Shown here piece by piece: positions 10,606 through 20,802 of a stretch of DNA of 41,960 bases. The position numbers and the translations under genes were made by a program. The stretch is from Anaeromyces robustus (taxonomy: Eukaryota > Neocallimastigomycota > Neocallimastigomycetes > Neocallimastigales > Neocallimastigaceae). Position 1 is the stretch's first letter. Every line of letters begins with the position of its first letter. The stretch covers positions 1-41,960 of the forward strand of contig MCFG01000497.1 in assembly GCA_002104895.1 (NCBI GenBank), given 5' to 3'. Below the pieces are notes generated by a model. The model ran no database searches. It had not been told where the DNA came from and saw nothing but the letters and a program-made list of their open reading frames with translations.

Positions 10606-10889
10606 AATTAATTTACAAGTAGTTTGAAATACTACAATAATTAATTAGGATTAATTTTTATTATAATTTATAAAATTATTTTTTAAAACAATTTTTTATT
10701 AATAAAATAAAATTAAATATAAATCACTAGCATGTTTCAGCACTGACCTTCCAGATAGTAAATGGAAAGGTACTCTAATAAGTTTAATTTTATTTATATT
10801 TTTATTTTTAATATTTTTTTCGTATTAATTACGGTACTTGTAATATTGGAACACCATTCTAGTTACAGTCCATAAAAATTAACAATTTT

Positions 10890-11215
10890 CTTTTAATTTT
10901 ATTTCACAAGTCGTAATCATGAGCTATATTCTATTTTTGTATAAATATTTTCTCAATGCATTAGTACACTTGTTTTCTCTTTTCTTAATTTCATCAACAT
11001 TTAAATGACCATCTTTTTTTAAAATCACAAGATTTTTGGATGTCCTTTTCTAAACGATAAATTTGTTTATCACCTAAATCCAATTGTCCTAAACCATTTT
11101 TCCTCATTGAAATATAATTATACAACTTATCACCATCTGAATTACTCGAACATATTTTATGATTCTCTAATAACTGGGCCGAAAATCATTACTTTTTGAC
11201 TGAAAATTGACAGCA
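10890..11215 (-). pseudogene. unidentified protein relic
   Basis: On the minus strand a run without stops reads about ENHKICSSNSDGDKLYNYIS, MRKNGLGQLDLGDKQIYRLE and KDIQKSCDF. After a one-base shift in a T/A run near 11020 it continues as KKDGHLNVDEIKKRENKCTN. The amino-acid mix is less low-complexity than the surroundings, which suggests a former coding region. I do not recognise the family. It is not part of the LTR or MULE next to it. Confidence 0.35.
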
Positions 11216-11509
11216 TTCTACTGTTTTTAATTTATCATCATCACTAAAATGATAACAACCATAATACTACTTGGACTAAAGAAAATTTCTTTATAAGTAT
11301 ATACTTTTTATAAATTAAATGGTTTGACAACTTCCTAGTTCTAATATATATTAATAATTTTCAGTATCATCAGTTTCTATAATATTTTATTCCAATACAA
11401 GCTAAACTGACCCCAGATATTAATTACGACACTAATTGTATATAATACACTTATTGGTATTTCTGTCGATTTACTAATAGAATAGCCTAGAATGATCAAT
11501 TGAAAAATG

Positions 11510-11546
<37 letters not shown>
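11510..11546 (+). repeat. 37-bp poly(A) tract
   Basis: Uninterrupted run of 37 A followed by cgaaaaaag. It could be a simple homopolymer or the tail of a retrocopied transcript; no target duplication was identified. Confidence 0.85.
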
Positions 11547-11547
<1 letters not shown>

Positions 11548-12103
11548 GAAAAAAGTTCATAGCGCAATTTAATTTTTTCTATCTTTCAAGAATAATTGTA
11601 CTAATATTTTATTTATATTCTTTATTAACCCTAACCCATAATTGATAATTACTACTACCATTTAATTTTTTTATTAATATTAAATGTCAGAATTATCTGA
11701 CATTTTAATTATTTATTATTTTATTATATATTTATTAATTAATTATTAATTATTAATTATATATTATTATTTATCTTTTTTTATAAAAGCTCTATTGAGA
11801 CTCTTAACCTTATTAGTTTATTTTAATATAACTTTATTTAATTAATTTTATTTTGGAAAGAAAATCATTCTTTCCAAAATACAAATGTGTTTCATTACGA
11901 ACGTGTTGCATTTCGCAATATGATATGGGGCGCATAGTAAAATTTGTAACGAGGCGCATAAAAATAAATTAAAAAATGAATTTTTTTTTAGCACGAATTA
12001 TGAAAGCCACGTTATGAAATGAAATAGTATATAATTTAAAAAAATAAAATAAAAAATATATAAATAAATGAATAGAAAATAAACAAATATATTTATTAAT
12101 AAA

Positions 12104-12819
12104 TGTAACGGAACGGTTGTTCCAATATTACAATTGACACCAAAATTTGAAGTAAACACAAACAAAATAAAATTTAAAATAAAAGATACTTATTGCAATA
12201 TCAGAACACCTTTCCTTTGTTAACCTGAAAGGTCGGTGTCGAGATATATATATTAGTAAGATTTAGTTTTAAGTTTTATTTTATTTTTATTTAAAATATG
12301 TTTTATTAGAATTTAGTTTTATTAATTATTAAAAATTAATAATAACTAACCTTTGTAGTATTTCGAACTACTTATGAATTAATTATTACTAATATATATA
12401 AAGTTATTAAAAGAATAAAAGCACAAAGAAAAATATTTTAACTAAAGATTTTACACCTATTTATACTTTTTGCGGAAAAATAGTTTTAAAAATAAAAGTT
12501 CATAAAAATAATAAAAAATTGCTAGAAACTAAGATATTTTGATATAAAATGAATCTCATAGAAAAATAAAGAAATATTATATAATTTTTTTTTAAAGTTT
12601 CTAATTTTATTCCATGTAATTCTATAAAGAAATACAGAAATAAAATACAGAAACAAATACAGAATAAAATACAGAAATTTATAATAAATAAATTTAAAAT
12701 AAAATTTTTATAAAATTTGGAACAAGGTGTGAGTCGAACCTAGAGTGTTCGCCCAGATGGTCATAGTTACTAACCACTAGACCATGGTTACTATTTTACT
12801 AATTGAGAGATTCGTTACA
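12104..12819 (-). mobile_element. solo LTR, LTR-B copy c, with ATAAA target duplication
   Basis: This 716-bp LTR lies on the minus strand and is flanked by ataaa on both sides (12099-12103 and 12820-12824). Plus-strand edges read tgtaacggaacgg and gagattcgttaca. It carries a tRNA-like module (12731-12784), a TATA-like box on the minus strand near 12460, and the conserved terminal hairpins. It is inserted in the inverted-repeat element above. Confidence 0.9.
12731..12784 (-). promoter_or_regulatory. tRNA-like A-box/B-box pair in LTR-B copy c
   Basis: On the minus strand TGGTCTAGTGG (A-box-like, 12774-12784) is followed at tRNA-like spacing by GGTTCGACTC (B-box-like, 12731-12740). It is not a complete tRNA gene, because no 7-bp acceptor stem could be drawn. 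Confidence 0.6.
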
Positions 12820-13197
12820 ATAAATATAATTGTTAGTTTGAAAAATATCAATATTTATTAATAAATAATAATATTATTATTTTAAATAAAAAAAATATTC
12901 AAAAAATATTCAAAAATATTCAATATATTAAAATAATAAAAGAATATTAAATATTATTAAATAAAAAATATTAAATAAAAAAAAATTTAATATTATTATA
13001 TTTTTATTTATTTAATTATTTATATAATTATGAGCCCCATTTCGAAATGCAACACTTCCATAAATTTTTATTTTATTTTATAACGTGGCTTTCAAAATTT
13101 GTGTTAAAAAAATTTCAATTATTTTTTTTAGTTTATTTTGTATGCGCCCCATATCATATTGCAAAATGAAACATTGTGAAATGTTAACACATTCCTA

Positions 13198-14111
13198 CCT
13201 GCTTCTATTATCATATTGATTGTCTCTGGTTCGAACCTTATTCTCTTCCTCTTAGAATAATATTATTTATTTAATTAATAATATATACATTCATTCTAAA
13301 TAAATTATTAATTAATAATTTATTTAAATTAATAATATATATTCATTGAAATAAATTTATTTAAATATTAATTCTTTATTTACTTAATTAATATAATAAT
13401 TTATCTATTTTCATAATAATATAATTATTTAATTAAAATAATAACTAAATTATTTATATAATTCTTATTTTAAATAATTTGTCCAATCATGTAATAATTT
13501 AGAATAGATTTTTGAATAAAAAAAATTCATGTATTTTATTTTATTTGACTTTTTGAGTCGATATTAACAATCAAATTAATAATAAATAAAATATAACTAT
13601 CAACCATAAATGAATGAACGAATATATATTAAATAAATAAATCTACTAATTAATTAAGTGAATATTCAATAGTGATTTAGATAATTTCTTATTTTATATT
13701 TTAATTTGTTATTAATTTTCCTACAATATAACCTAGTGGTCAATAGAAATTGTTATAATATTAAATATTTTTGAATATTTTTTAAATATTCTTTTAATTA
13801 ATATTTTAATAATATTTAATATTCTTTTTGTTCTTTTTTATTTTAATATTTTAATAATATTAAAATAGAATAATTTACATTTTTTAATATGGCGTATTTT
13901 TTAAGAAGTGTAAATTTTTTTTGTATATTTTAAGTTGGTGAAATAGGTCCACATCCAATGCAACACAGTTCAAGTTTTAAGTATATAAAATAAAATAATT
14001 TATTAAAGGGTTAGAATCAATTTACGTGATTTTAACTAAATTAACATTATCTATTCATTCTTTATCATGCTTTGACAAGAGATAATTATTATCTTAATTT
14101 AGAATTTAATT
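13198..14111. other. AT-rich spacer, no gene seen
   Basis: Simple AT-rich sequence with tracts such as aatattttaataatatt. A palindromic ggttcgaacc at 13228-13237 is isolated. No frame or repeat partner was recognised. Confidence 0.3.
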
Positions 14112-14405
14112 CTAAAAGTGATAATAATTTGTCAAGTAAAATGTTTTATTAGAAAAATTAGTTTTATAAGAAAATTTATCAATTATTAAAACACTTAAAT
14201 TTTTAATTGAAAATTTCAAAATAAATTTTAGTACTTTTAGATAAACAATAATTTGTTTATTCTTTTTAAAATTTATTTTTAACAAAGAATTATTTATTGA
14301 ACTTAAAGTTGAATTTTTAATGAAGAAAATATTACAAGTATCGATAAGATAACTTGAATTCAGACGTCGCCCTTTCAGGTTGAGTGTTATTAGTTCTGGG
14401 TCTGT
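14112..14405 (-). pseudogene. retroviral-type protease start, decayed (pol frame of the 15189 element)
   Basis: This frame, overlapping the end of the gag at 14332-15189, reads SSYLIDTCNIFFIKNS. It matches the aspartic protease start (LIDTGA.., followed by hydrophobics) but has DTC in place of DTG. After about 60 further residues it loses all resemblance to protease or RT and stops at 14112. Pol is therefore deleted apart from its first residues. The shift relative to gag is +1. Confidence 0.55.
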
Positions 14406-15189
14406 TAATACTAGTAAGAATTGACATAAAAGATACATTTTCACTTTCTTTCTTAATTCTCTTTGGACATTCATTTAATTGATGACTTGGAGATCCACAG
14501 TATAAACAAAGATTTTCCTTTTTCCTTCTTTCCTTTTCTTCTTTACTTAAAGGACCAGAATATCGTTGAGTTTGGCTTTTCCCTTTGTTATTTTTATATT
14601 TTTTGTCCTTAGATTGATTTTTATTTCTTCGATAATTGTAATTATTGTTATTTAAAAATATTTTCCTTGTAGCTAGTCGAGAATCTATCCTTGAGGCAAT
14701 GGTCTGTAAGGATATGAGATCTCTAGGACCCGGAAACATTTCTAAAATTTTCAAAGCAACTTGATTATTCAATCCCGCTATGAAAGCATCCATTTTCGCT
14801 TGTTCATTCCAACTTGACTCATCGGCATATTTATTAAATTCATTTATATACCCCCTGATTCCACCAAGGGTATGCTGTCTTAAGGTTCTTAACATTTGAT
14901 TTGCAACATAAGTGGAATCATTACTACCATAAAAGGCTTTCAACTTGGAAACAAACGCACTATAGTCATTGAGACATGGGTCAGCCTTTTCAATCAAAGT
15001 TGCTGCCCAGTTCATAGCTTGTCCATAAAATCTAGAAATTAAGTATATTACTTTGGATGCATCATCGGGGTACCTTTCTGGATATAGTAAGAATATGAGA
15101 TCAATCTTCGCTAGGAAGCCCTTTAAGTATCGCCTATCTCCTGCAAACCCATCTTTCAGGGTTGCATTATCGAAGTTAGTTTCTTCCAT
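14332..15189 (-). CDS. gag: Ty3/gypsy Gag with CCHC zinc knuckle
   Basis: A 285-residue Gag starting at an ATG (MEETNFDNATLKDG). The capsid domain spans about residues 15-170 (YLKGFLAKIDLIFLLYPERY, SKVIYLISRFYGQAMNWAAT, INEFNKYADESSWNEQAKMD). An Asn/Lys-rich basic stretch follows, then a CX2CX4HX4C zinc knuckle (CLYCGSPSHQLNEC, about residues 228-241) that would bind genomic RNA. The layout and knuckle differ from family 1 Gag, so this is a different Ty3 family. It is followed by a truncated protease frame, and the rest of pol is missing. An LTR-B-like sequence (16143-16690) upstream in the same orientation may be its 5' LTR. Confidence 0.85.
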   Translation of the reverse strand: MEETNFDNATLKDGFAGDRRYLKGFLAKIDLIFLLYPERYPDDASKVIYLISRFYGQAMNWAATLIEKADPCLNDYSAFVSKLKAFYGSNDSTYVANQMLRTLRQHTLGGIRGYINEFNKYADESSWNEQAKMDAFIAGLNNQVALKILEMFPGPRDLISLQTIASRIDSRLATRKIFLNNNNYNYRRNKNQSKDKKYKNNKGKSQTQRYSGPLSKEEKERRKKENLCLYCGSPSHQLNECPKRIKKESENVSFMSILTSINRPRTNNTQPERATSEFKLSYRYL

Positions 15190-16142
15190 TATCTTTCTTT
15201 CAATATTAAAATCTACTACTCAATTATTTTAAAATTTATTTATTCGTTATTTATTCACTTAGTTTATATATCTTGATTTATTTAATTTTTATTTGAACGT
15301 TCACTTAATTTTTATTTATTTAGTTTATAATTATTTATTCACTTATATAATTTATAAATTTATTTAGTTATTTATTAAGTTATTATTTAATCTTCCACTT
15401 ATTTAATTTTTCGCTCTTTACTGTTATTTTTGATAGCAAGTTGACGCTAGTAGATGTATTATTATAGTATAATATTGGTTTGTGAACGATTTTGCTAACT
15501 GGTATTTAAACAGAATAATTTTAAAAAAATTTTTGAAGTTTCAATTTAGATGTAAATTGAAATTTGAATTGAAATTAAAGTTGAAATATAAAAAATTCTT
15601 ATTATATATGACTGTTGATTGAAACTATATTATAAATATAAATTGAAATATAAATTGAAATTTTAATTGATCTAATATTTGAAATTTAAATTGAAATTGT
15701 AATTGAAATTTTAATTGATCTAATATTTGAAATTTGAATTGAAATTGATCTAATGTTTTAAATTGAAATTGAAATTGATCTTATTGTAATTTTTTTTTTT
15801 TTTTTAATTGTAAACGGAATTAAGATTTAAATTGTAATTTAGAATTTGTATTTAAACTTAAATTTTAATTTGTAATTGAATTTTGAATTTGAATGTGATT
15901 GAGGTTGAAATAATTGTAATAATAATTTGATTTTATGTTGAACTGATAATTTTGAGTTGACATGAAAGTTTTTATTTTATTGTATAGTATCAAGAATTAT
16001 ATATACTTATAAAATTTCCTAAAATTATTAAGCGCCAAAAGGTGAATAATTTTTCACTGACTTACTTATAGTCTTAGAATTTTTATATTATATAAATTAT
16101 TTGATACTAAGGTGTTTGTAAATTATCTTAGGAGTTTTTATT
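15190..16142 (-). other. long leader upstream of gag, with imperfect repeats
   Basis: No coding frame. Between about 15540 and 15800 the sequence is a degenerate repeat of aaattgaaatt and gatctaatatttgaaa blocks. If the LTR at 16143 belongs to this element, this is an unusually long (about 950-bp) leader. No clear primer binding site was found next to the LTR edge. Confidence 0.4.
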
Positions 16143-16690
16143 GTGACGGTGGGTGTGTCCAATAATATTCCTTTTATTAAATAAACACTTTTGATCAAAC
16201 AATAGAAATTATTATTATTAGACACTAGCAATCAAACAGGTTAGTATCAAATAAATAATATTATGTTTTATTTCAATTTTTATTTTTTGTTAATAAAAAC
16301 TCGAATTTACAATCGAGAATTATTTCTTATTTTTATAAACATTATTTCTAATTACATTTCTTATATTTTTATGAATTAACTTATTATTATTATCATTGGT
16401 TTAAACTATTTCTTATCCAATAAAAAATTAATAACAATATATAAAGAATATAAATTAAAATAAAATATAATCAAATAGTAAAATAAAGATAAAATAAAAA
16501 TAAAATATAATAAAATAAAATTAAAATTGATAATTGGAACTAATTGGTTCTGAACTCGAGAAGTATAGACTGTGGTCTTAGTTTCTAACCACTAAGACAA
16601 GTTACTTGGTTTAGTGATTGATAAAGTATAAAATTTATAAACATAAAATTAATATTAGCTGAATTTTAAATGTCGCGAATATTAGTGGAT
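16143..16690 (-). mobile_element. divergent LTR-B-like LTR, possible 5' LTR of the 15189 gag element
   Basis: The left edge tgtgacggtgggtgtgtcc aligns with the LTR-B edge tgtaacggaacggttgttcc. Further in, aacaggttagtatc corresponds to the LTR-B segment that forms a hairpin. A tRNA-like module lies at 16546-16599 in the same relative place. The right end is not clearly defined. The position upstream of gag and the same orientation suggest a 5' LTR. Confidence 0.5.
16546..16599 (-). promoter_or_regulatory. tRNA-like module in the divergent LTR
   Basis: Minus strand TGTCTTAGTGG (A-box-like, 16589-16599) followed by GAGTTCAGAACC (weak B-box-like, 16546-16557). It has the same spacing as in the LTR-B copies but differs in many bases, so it looks conserved rather than freshly copied. 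Confidence 0.45.
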
Positions 16691-16989
16691 TTAAAATTGA
16701 AATTCACTAATAGATCAATTACATTAAATTTCGTTATTGACTAAATCACTTAAAATTCGATTTTCAATAAAATAAATAAATAGTAAAAAGTATTTAAATT
16801 GATATTGTAAAGGGTTTGGACAAATTAAATAAATATGGGGGTGTCCCATTTCGCCAAGTCACGTTTTTTTTTTGTGGCTAAATAAAACTATGTATGTTTG
16901 ATGGATTTATGAATATATTATAATGTGGCGTATAAATAATAAAATAAAAAAAATAAAATAATAAAATAAAATAAAATAAAATAAAATAA

Positions 16990-17262
16990 AATAAATGATA
17001 TTTCATAAATAAAATAATAAAATTAAATAAAATAAAATGAAATAAAATAAAATAAATGATATTTCATAAATAAAATAATAAAATTAAATAAAATAAAATG
17101 AAATAAAATAAAATAAATGATATTTCATAAATAAAATAATAAAATTAAATTAAATAAAATAAAATAAATTTTATTTCATTAATAAAATAATAAAATAAAT
17201 AAATGTTATTTCATTAATAAAATAATAAAATAATAAAATAATAAAATAATAAAATAATATTA
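16990..17262. repeat. 61-bp tandem repeats grading into (AAAT/AATA)n
   Basis: At least three copies of a 61-bp unit containing aaatgatatttcataaat are followed by shortened versions and then a simple aataaaataataaaat repeat. Just upstream, 16838-16940 has gtcccatttcgccaagtcac and aatgtggcgtataaat, motifs resembling the MULE-type ends. Confidence 0.85.
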
Positions 17263-17411
17263 TTAAAACATAAATTTTTAAAATAAAACTATATTGATCA
17301 TATTTATTTAGTAATTTCTCTTTTATTTTTTAATTATTAATTAATAATTTTAATATTTAAATCATCTCAACAATCTAACCATAATAAAATAATAAAATTA
17401 TAAAATAATAA

Positions 17412-18665
17412 TAGTGTAATTATTTGTAAAAATAAATAAATTATTTATACAATTATTTTGATTGACCCAATAGGTCTACACAGAAAGTAAATCAGAAAAG
17501 AAAATTGGTTTTATAAGAACTTGTTTTATTAGATTTATTAAAATTTAAAAATTTACTCGTTTATTAATTAATTTTGTAATATTCTGAATTACTTATAATT
17601 AATTAATAAAATCGCGAAGAATTAATCATTTAAAAATTTTACACCTATTTATACTTTTTACGGAAAAATAGTTTTCTTCGTAAAAAGTTATTTAAAATTT
17701 CTAGAAACTTTTGATTAAAATTTTATAGAAAAATTTAGAAAAATTTAATATAAAAGTTGTCTTAAAATTTTTGATTGTATTCTATTAATTTCTACGTAAA
17801 ATACAGAAATAAAAATACAGAAATAAAATACAGAAATTTATAATAAAAATTTAAAAAATAAAATTTTTATAAAGTTTGTAACAAGTGTGAGTCGAATCCA
17901 GAGTGTTTGCCCAGATGGTCATAGTGACTAACCACTAGACCATGGTGTAAAGATATTATGCGCCACATTATAATATCTTTAATTTTAAATTCAGCCACTT
18001 TTCAAGTAACTGAATTACAAAAAAATATTTCTGTAAAATTATTGTGAAACAATAATTTAAATCAATTAAATAAAGTTCAAAACAAAATAAATTATTAATT
18101 TATTTTGTGAAATATTAATTTTTTCACTTTTAATTTATAAAATTTTTCATTGTTTTTAAATTTAAAATATATAATAAATATATTATTAATATTAGAATAA
18201 TAAATAAATAATAAATGAACTCAATTGAAATTATTTAGTCTTAGTTTTAATAGTTAATTTAAAATTTCCATTTTTAGAAATAATAAATAAATTTATTAAA
18301 TAATAAAGTTTAGTTAGTTAGATAGTCCGTAAATAAATAGAAATTAAATATAAATAAATTAGTATAATATATAATAAATATAATTATAAAAAAATATAAA
18401 AATACTTCAAAATTTCTTAAATTTTGAAAGGTGTAATTGTTATTATTTTATATTTTTTTTTATTCTTAAAAAATTAATAAAACATATATTTTAAATTAAA
18501 AATACGTTAATAAAAAATATGTTTTGTTAAAATATATGTTTTATTAATTTTTTAACGTATTTTTAATTTTTTTTGTGTTAGTGTTTTCCAAATTGTTGTT
18601 GTAATCTATTTTTCAACAATCCTTTACACATGGTTACTATTTTATTAATTGTGAGATTCGTTACA
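17412..18665 (-). mobile_element. LTR-B copy d (short subfamily), split by LTR-A
   Basis: The right edge gagattcgttaca ends at 18665, and the tRNA-like module (17889-17942) and minus-strand TATA-like box (near 17648) are in place. The left part resembles the shorter LTR-B copy at 21437-21963 (shared caataggt segment) and lacks the accttcc hairpin block. The exact left end is uncertain. An LTR-A at 17946-18628 interrupts it at the start of the tRNA-like A-box. Confidence 0.65.
17946..18628 (+). mobile_element. solo LTR-A with CATGG target duplication
   Basis: This 683-bp LTR starts tgtaaagatattatgcgcc and ends caatcctttaca, with a 7-bp inverted terminus (tgtaaag/ctttaca). It is flanked by catgg on both sides (17941-17945 and 18629-18633), a perfect 5-bp target duplication. 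The first 35 bases form a perfect 11-bp hairpin (aaagatattat/ataatatcttt) around gcgccacatt. The same LTR recurs at 26260, 28818-31431 and, divergent, at 34421. Confidence 0.92.
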
Positions 18666-18991
18666 TGGTCCTCCTTCAGGATTCGGATACCAGACGAATC
18701 TTAAAACTAGGCTAAACTATACTAAGAAAATTTTAACTAAATTTTAAACTATACTATATAGGTGTAAAAATAAGATAATTTGATATTAATAAAGATACAT
18801 GAATATTAATAAGGTTTACATGATATTAATAAAAATTTTTTATTTCATAAGAATATTAATAAGTTTTAATTTTATAAGTTTGATAATAATAAAGTAATTA
18901 TTTGACTAAGTAATATTAATAAATTTTAATTTTATAACTAATATAGGTTTGATATTAATAAGTATTGATAAATTTTAGTTTTTTAACTAAG
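18666..18991. repeat. degenerate repeats of gatattaataaa between two LTRs
   Basis: Between about 18777 and 18985 the motif gatattaataa(g/a) recurs about every 30-45 bp. It continues beyond the next LTR (tttgatattaataaagt at 20758), which shows the LTR-B at 18992 was inserted into this array. No gene seen. Confidence 0.55.
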
Positions 18992-19605
18992 TGTAACGGA
19001 ACGGTAGTTCCAATATTACAATTGACACCAATATTGAAAACGTACACGAAAAGAAAATAAAATTAAAGGAAGTTAATTATACTTTGTAATATCGGAACAC
19101 CTTTCCTTTGTTAACCCGGAAGGTCGGCGTCGATATGTATTAGTATAATTTTAATTTATTTTTTATTTAAAATATGTTTTATTAGAATTTAGTTTTATTA
19201 ATTATTAAAAATTAATAATAACTAATCTTTGTAGTATTTCAAACTACTTATGAATTAATTATTACTAATATATATAAAGTTATAAAAGAATAAAAGCACA
19301 AAGAAAAATATTTTAACTAAAAGTTTTACACCTATTTATACTTTTTGCGGAAAAATAGTTTTAAAAATAAAAGTTCATAAAAAATAATAAAAATTGCTAG
19401 AAACTAAGATATTTTGTTATAAAATGAATCTCATAGAAAAATAAAGAAATATTATATAATTTTTTCTTAAAGTTTCTAATTTTATTCCATGTAATTCTAT
19501 AAAGAAATACAGAGATAAAATACAGAAACAAATACAGAATAAAATACAGAAATTTATAATAAATAAATTTAAAATAAAATTTTTATAAAATTTGGAACAA
19601 GGTGT

Positions 19606-19659
19606 GAGTCGAACCCAGAGTGTTCGCCCAGATGGTCATAGTTACTAACCACTAGACCA
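19606..19659 (-). promoter_or_regulatory. tRNA-like A-box/B-box pair in LTR-B copy e
   Basis: Minus strand TGGTCTAGTGG (19649-19659) and GGTTCGACTC (19606-19615), identical in these boxes to copy c. Confidence 0.6.
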
Positions 19660-19681
19660 TGGTTACTGTTTTACTAATTGA

Positions 19682-20710
19682 TGATAAATAATGAAATTTT
19701 TATAGTACTTTTAATTATAATATTAACTTTTAAAAATTCTAATTAGTTTTATTTATTATTATTCTCTATAATTTATTATTAATTTACTTTAATTATAATT
19801 ATTTTCTAAACTTCAAATAATTAATAAATTTTAATATTATATTGAATTATCATTTAAAATAATTAATAACATTAATAAAAAAATAATAAGATTATTAAAT
19901 TATATTTTAAAACAATATCTTTATCATTATTATCTTAAACTAAATCAATTCTTAAAAATATTATTGAATATTAAATTTATATAAATTATAAACAATTTAT
20001 AATTAATATTATAAAAATAATAAACGATTCTAAAATATTTTAATTAAATAATATGACTCGAAAATAGTTTCTAAAAACACTTTTAAAATACCTTCTAAAT
20101 ACTTTTTAAATATTCTTTACACTTAAACATTTCTAAATTAGAAATAACAACTAATTTTATTTACTTTATAAATAAATAAACAGTTTATCTTTATAATTTT
20201 ATTAATAATATTATTTATTTTTATTATTTATTTTATTATTATTTTTATACATTTTTACTTATTTTATTCAATAATTTTTAATTATTTTATTTATATTTTT
20301 ATAAATACTTGTATTATTTTATTTATTATTGTAAATAGTTTAATTTTAAAGAAAAATATAAATACATGTAAATATTTTTATGTAAATTAATTCTTTACTA
20401 CTATTTTTAATAATAGCTTAGTCATAAATATAATAAATTAATAATTATTAGAATAAATTACTAAATTAAAATATATAATCAACATAAAATAGTTTAGTTA
20501 AGAATAAAACTACTATTTAATAAATAATAATAAATTTAATAAAATTTTAATAAATAAATTTTATATTTTAAACTTAATAATAAAACTGTGTTTTTATAAA
20601 ACAATTTTAGTGTTTAAATTTACAATCTACTGGAAAATAACTTAGACAGTTATTCTGAAAATACATAGGTAATATCACTTTCTTCCCTATAAAGAATTAA
20701 GATATTACCA
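19682..20710 (+). mobile_element. LTR-C copy nested in LTR-B
   Basis: About 1030 bp starting tgataaataatgaaattt and ending gatattacca. The first about 640 bp recur nearly unchanged in inverted orientation at 36190-36833, and a more divergent full copy is at 36842-37872. A TATA-like aaaaatataaatac is at about 20351. The bases after the end (ttttgtattattga) resemble the bases before the start (ttttactaattga), longer than a normal LTR duplication, so the mode of insertion is unclear. Confidence 0.7.
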
Positions 20711-20802
20711 TTTTGTATTATTGAGAGATTCGTTACACTAAGTAATAAATTTAGTTTGATATTAATAAAGTATTAGATAAATTCGTTCAGAATCTAAGTT
20801 CT

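Larger units (their letters stand above)
6890..10867 (+). mobile_element. LTR-B copy b, 5'-truncated and split by a MULE transposon
   Basis: The left part (about 6890-7065) matches LTR-B from the segment before the tataaataggtgtaaaac box through the agtaataattaatt segment. The right part (10606-10867) resumes with acaagtagtttgaaatacta and continues to the LTR-B 3' end (accttccagatag, then ggtacttgtaatattggaac, ending agttaca). The two halves are separated by the element at 7066-10605. The tRNA-like 5' portion of this LTR is missing. Confidence 0.75.
11883..13197. mobile_element. long-TIR element (MITE or non-autonomous MULE-like), split by LTR-B
   Basis: Inverted arms of roughly 140-165 bp enclose a short AT-rich core. 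The left arm (11883 to about 12025) contains gcaatatgatatggggcgca, then gcacgaattatgaaagccac and gttatgaaat. The right arm (about 13031-13197) read on minus gives the same order, including a shared 20-bp block ending ggggcgcat at the same 52-bp offset from the outer end. The ends start aatgtgtt on both arms. No transposase is present. The core is interrupted by the LTR at 12104-12819. No flanking duplication was recognised. Confidence 0.65.
18992..20737 (-). mobile_element. LTR-B copy e with CTAAG target duplication, split by LTR-C
   Basis: Plus-strand edges are tgtaacggaacgg (18992) and gagattcgttaca (20737), flanked by ctaag on both sides (18987-18991 and 20738-20742). The sequence is very close to copies c and g. 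The tRNA-like module lies at 19606-19659. An LTR-C sequence (about 19682-20710) lies near its minus-strand start. Confidence 0.9.

Noticed and set aside
11627-11637. Telomere-like aaccctaaccc
   Set aside because: Only about one and a half repeat units, no array, so chance or a degenerate trace.
13228-13237. Palindromic ggttcgaacc resembling a tRNA B-box
   Set aside because: No A-box at the right distance and no tRNA fold; it does not lie in an LTR-B copy.
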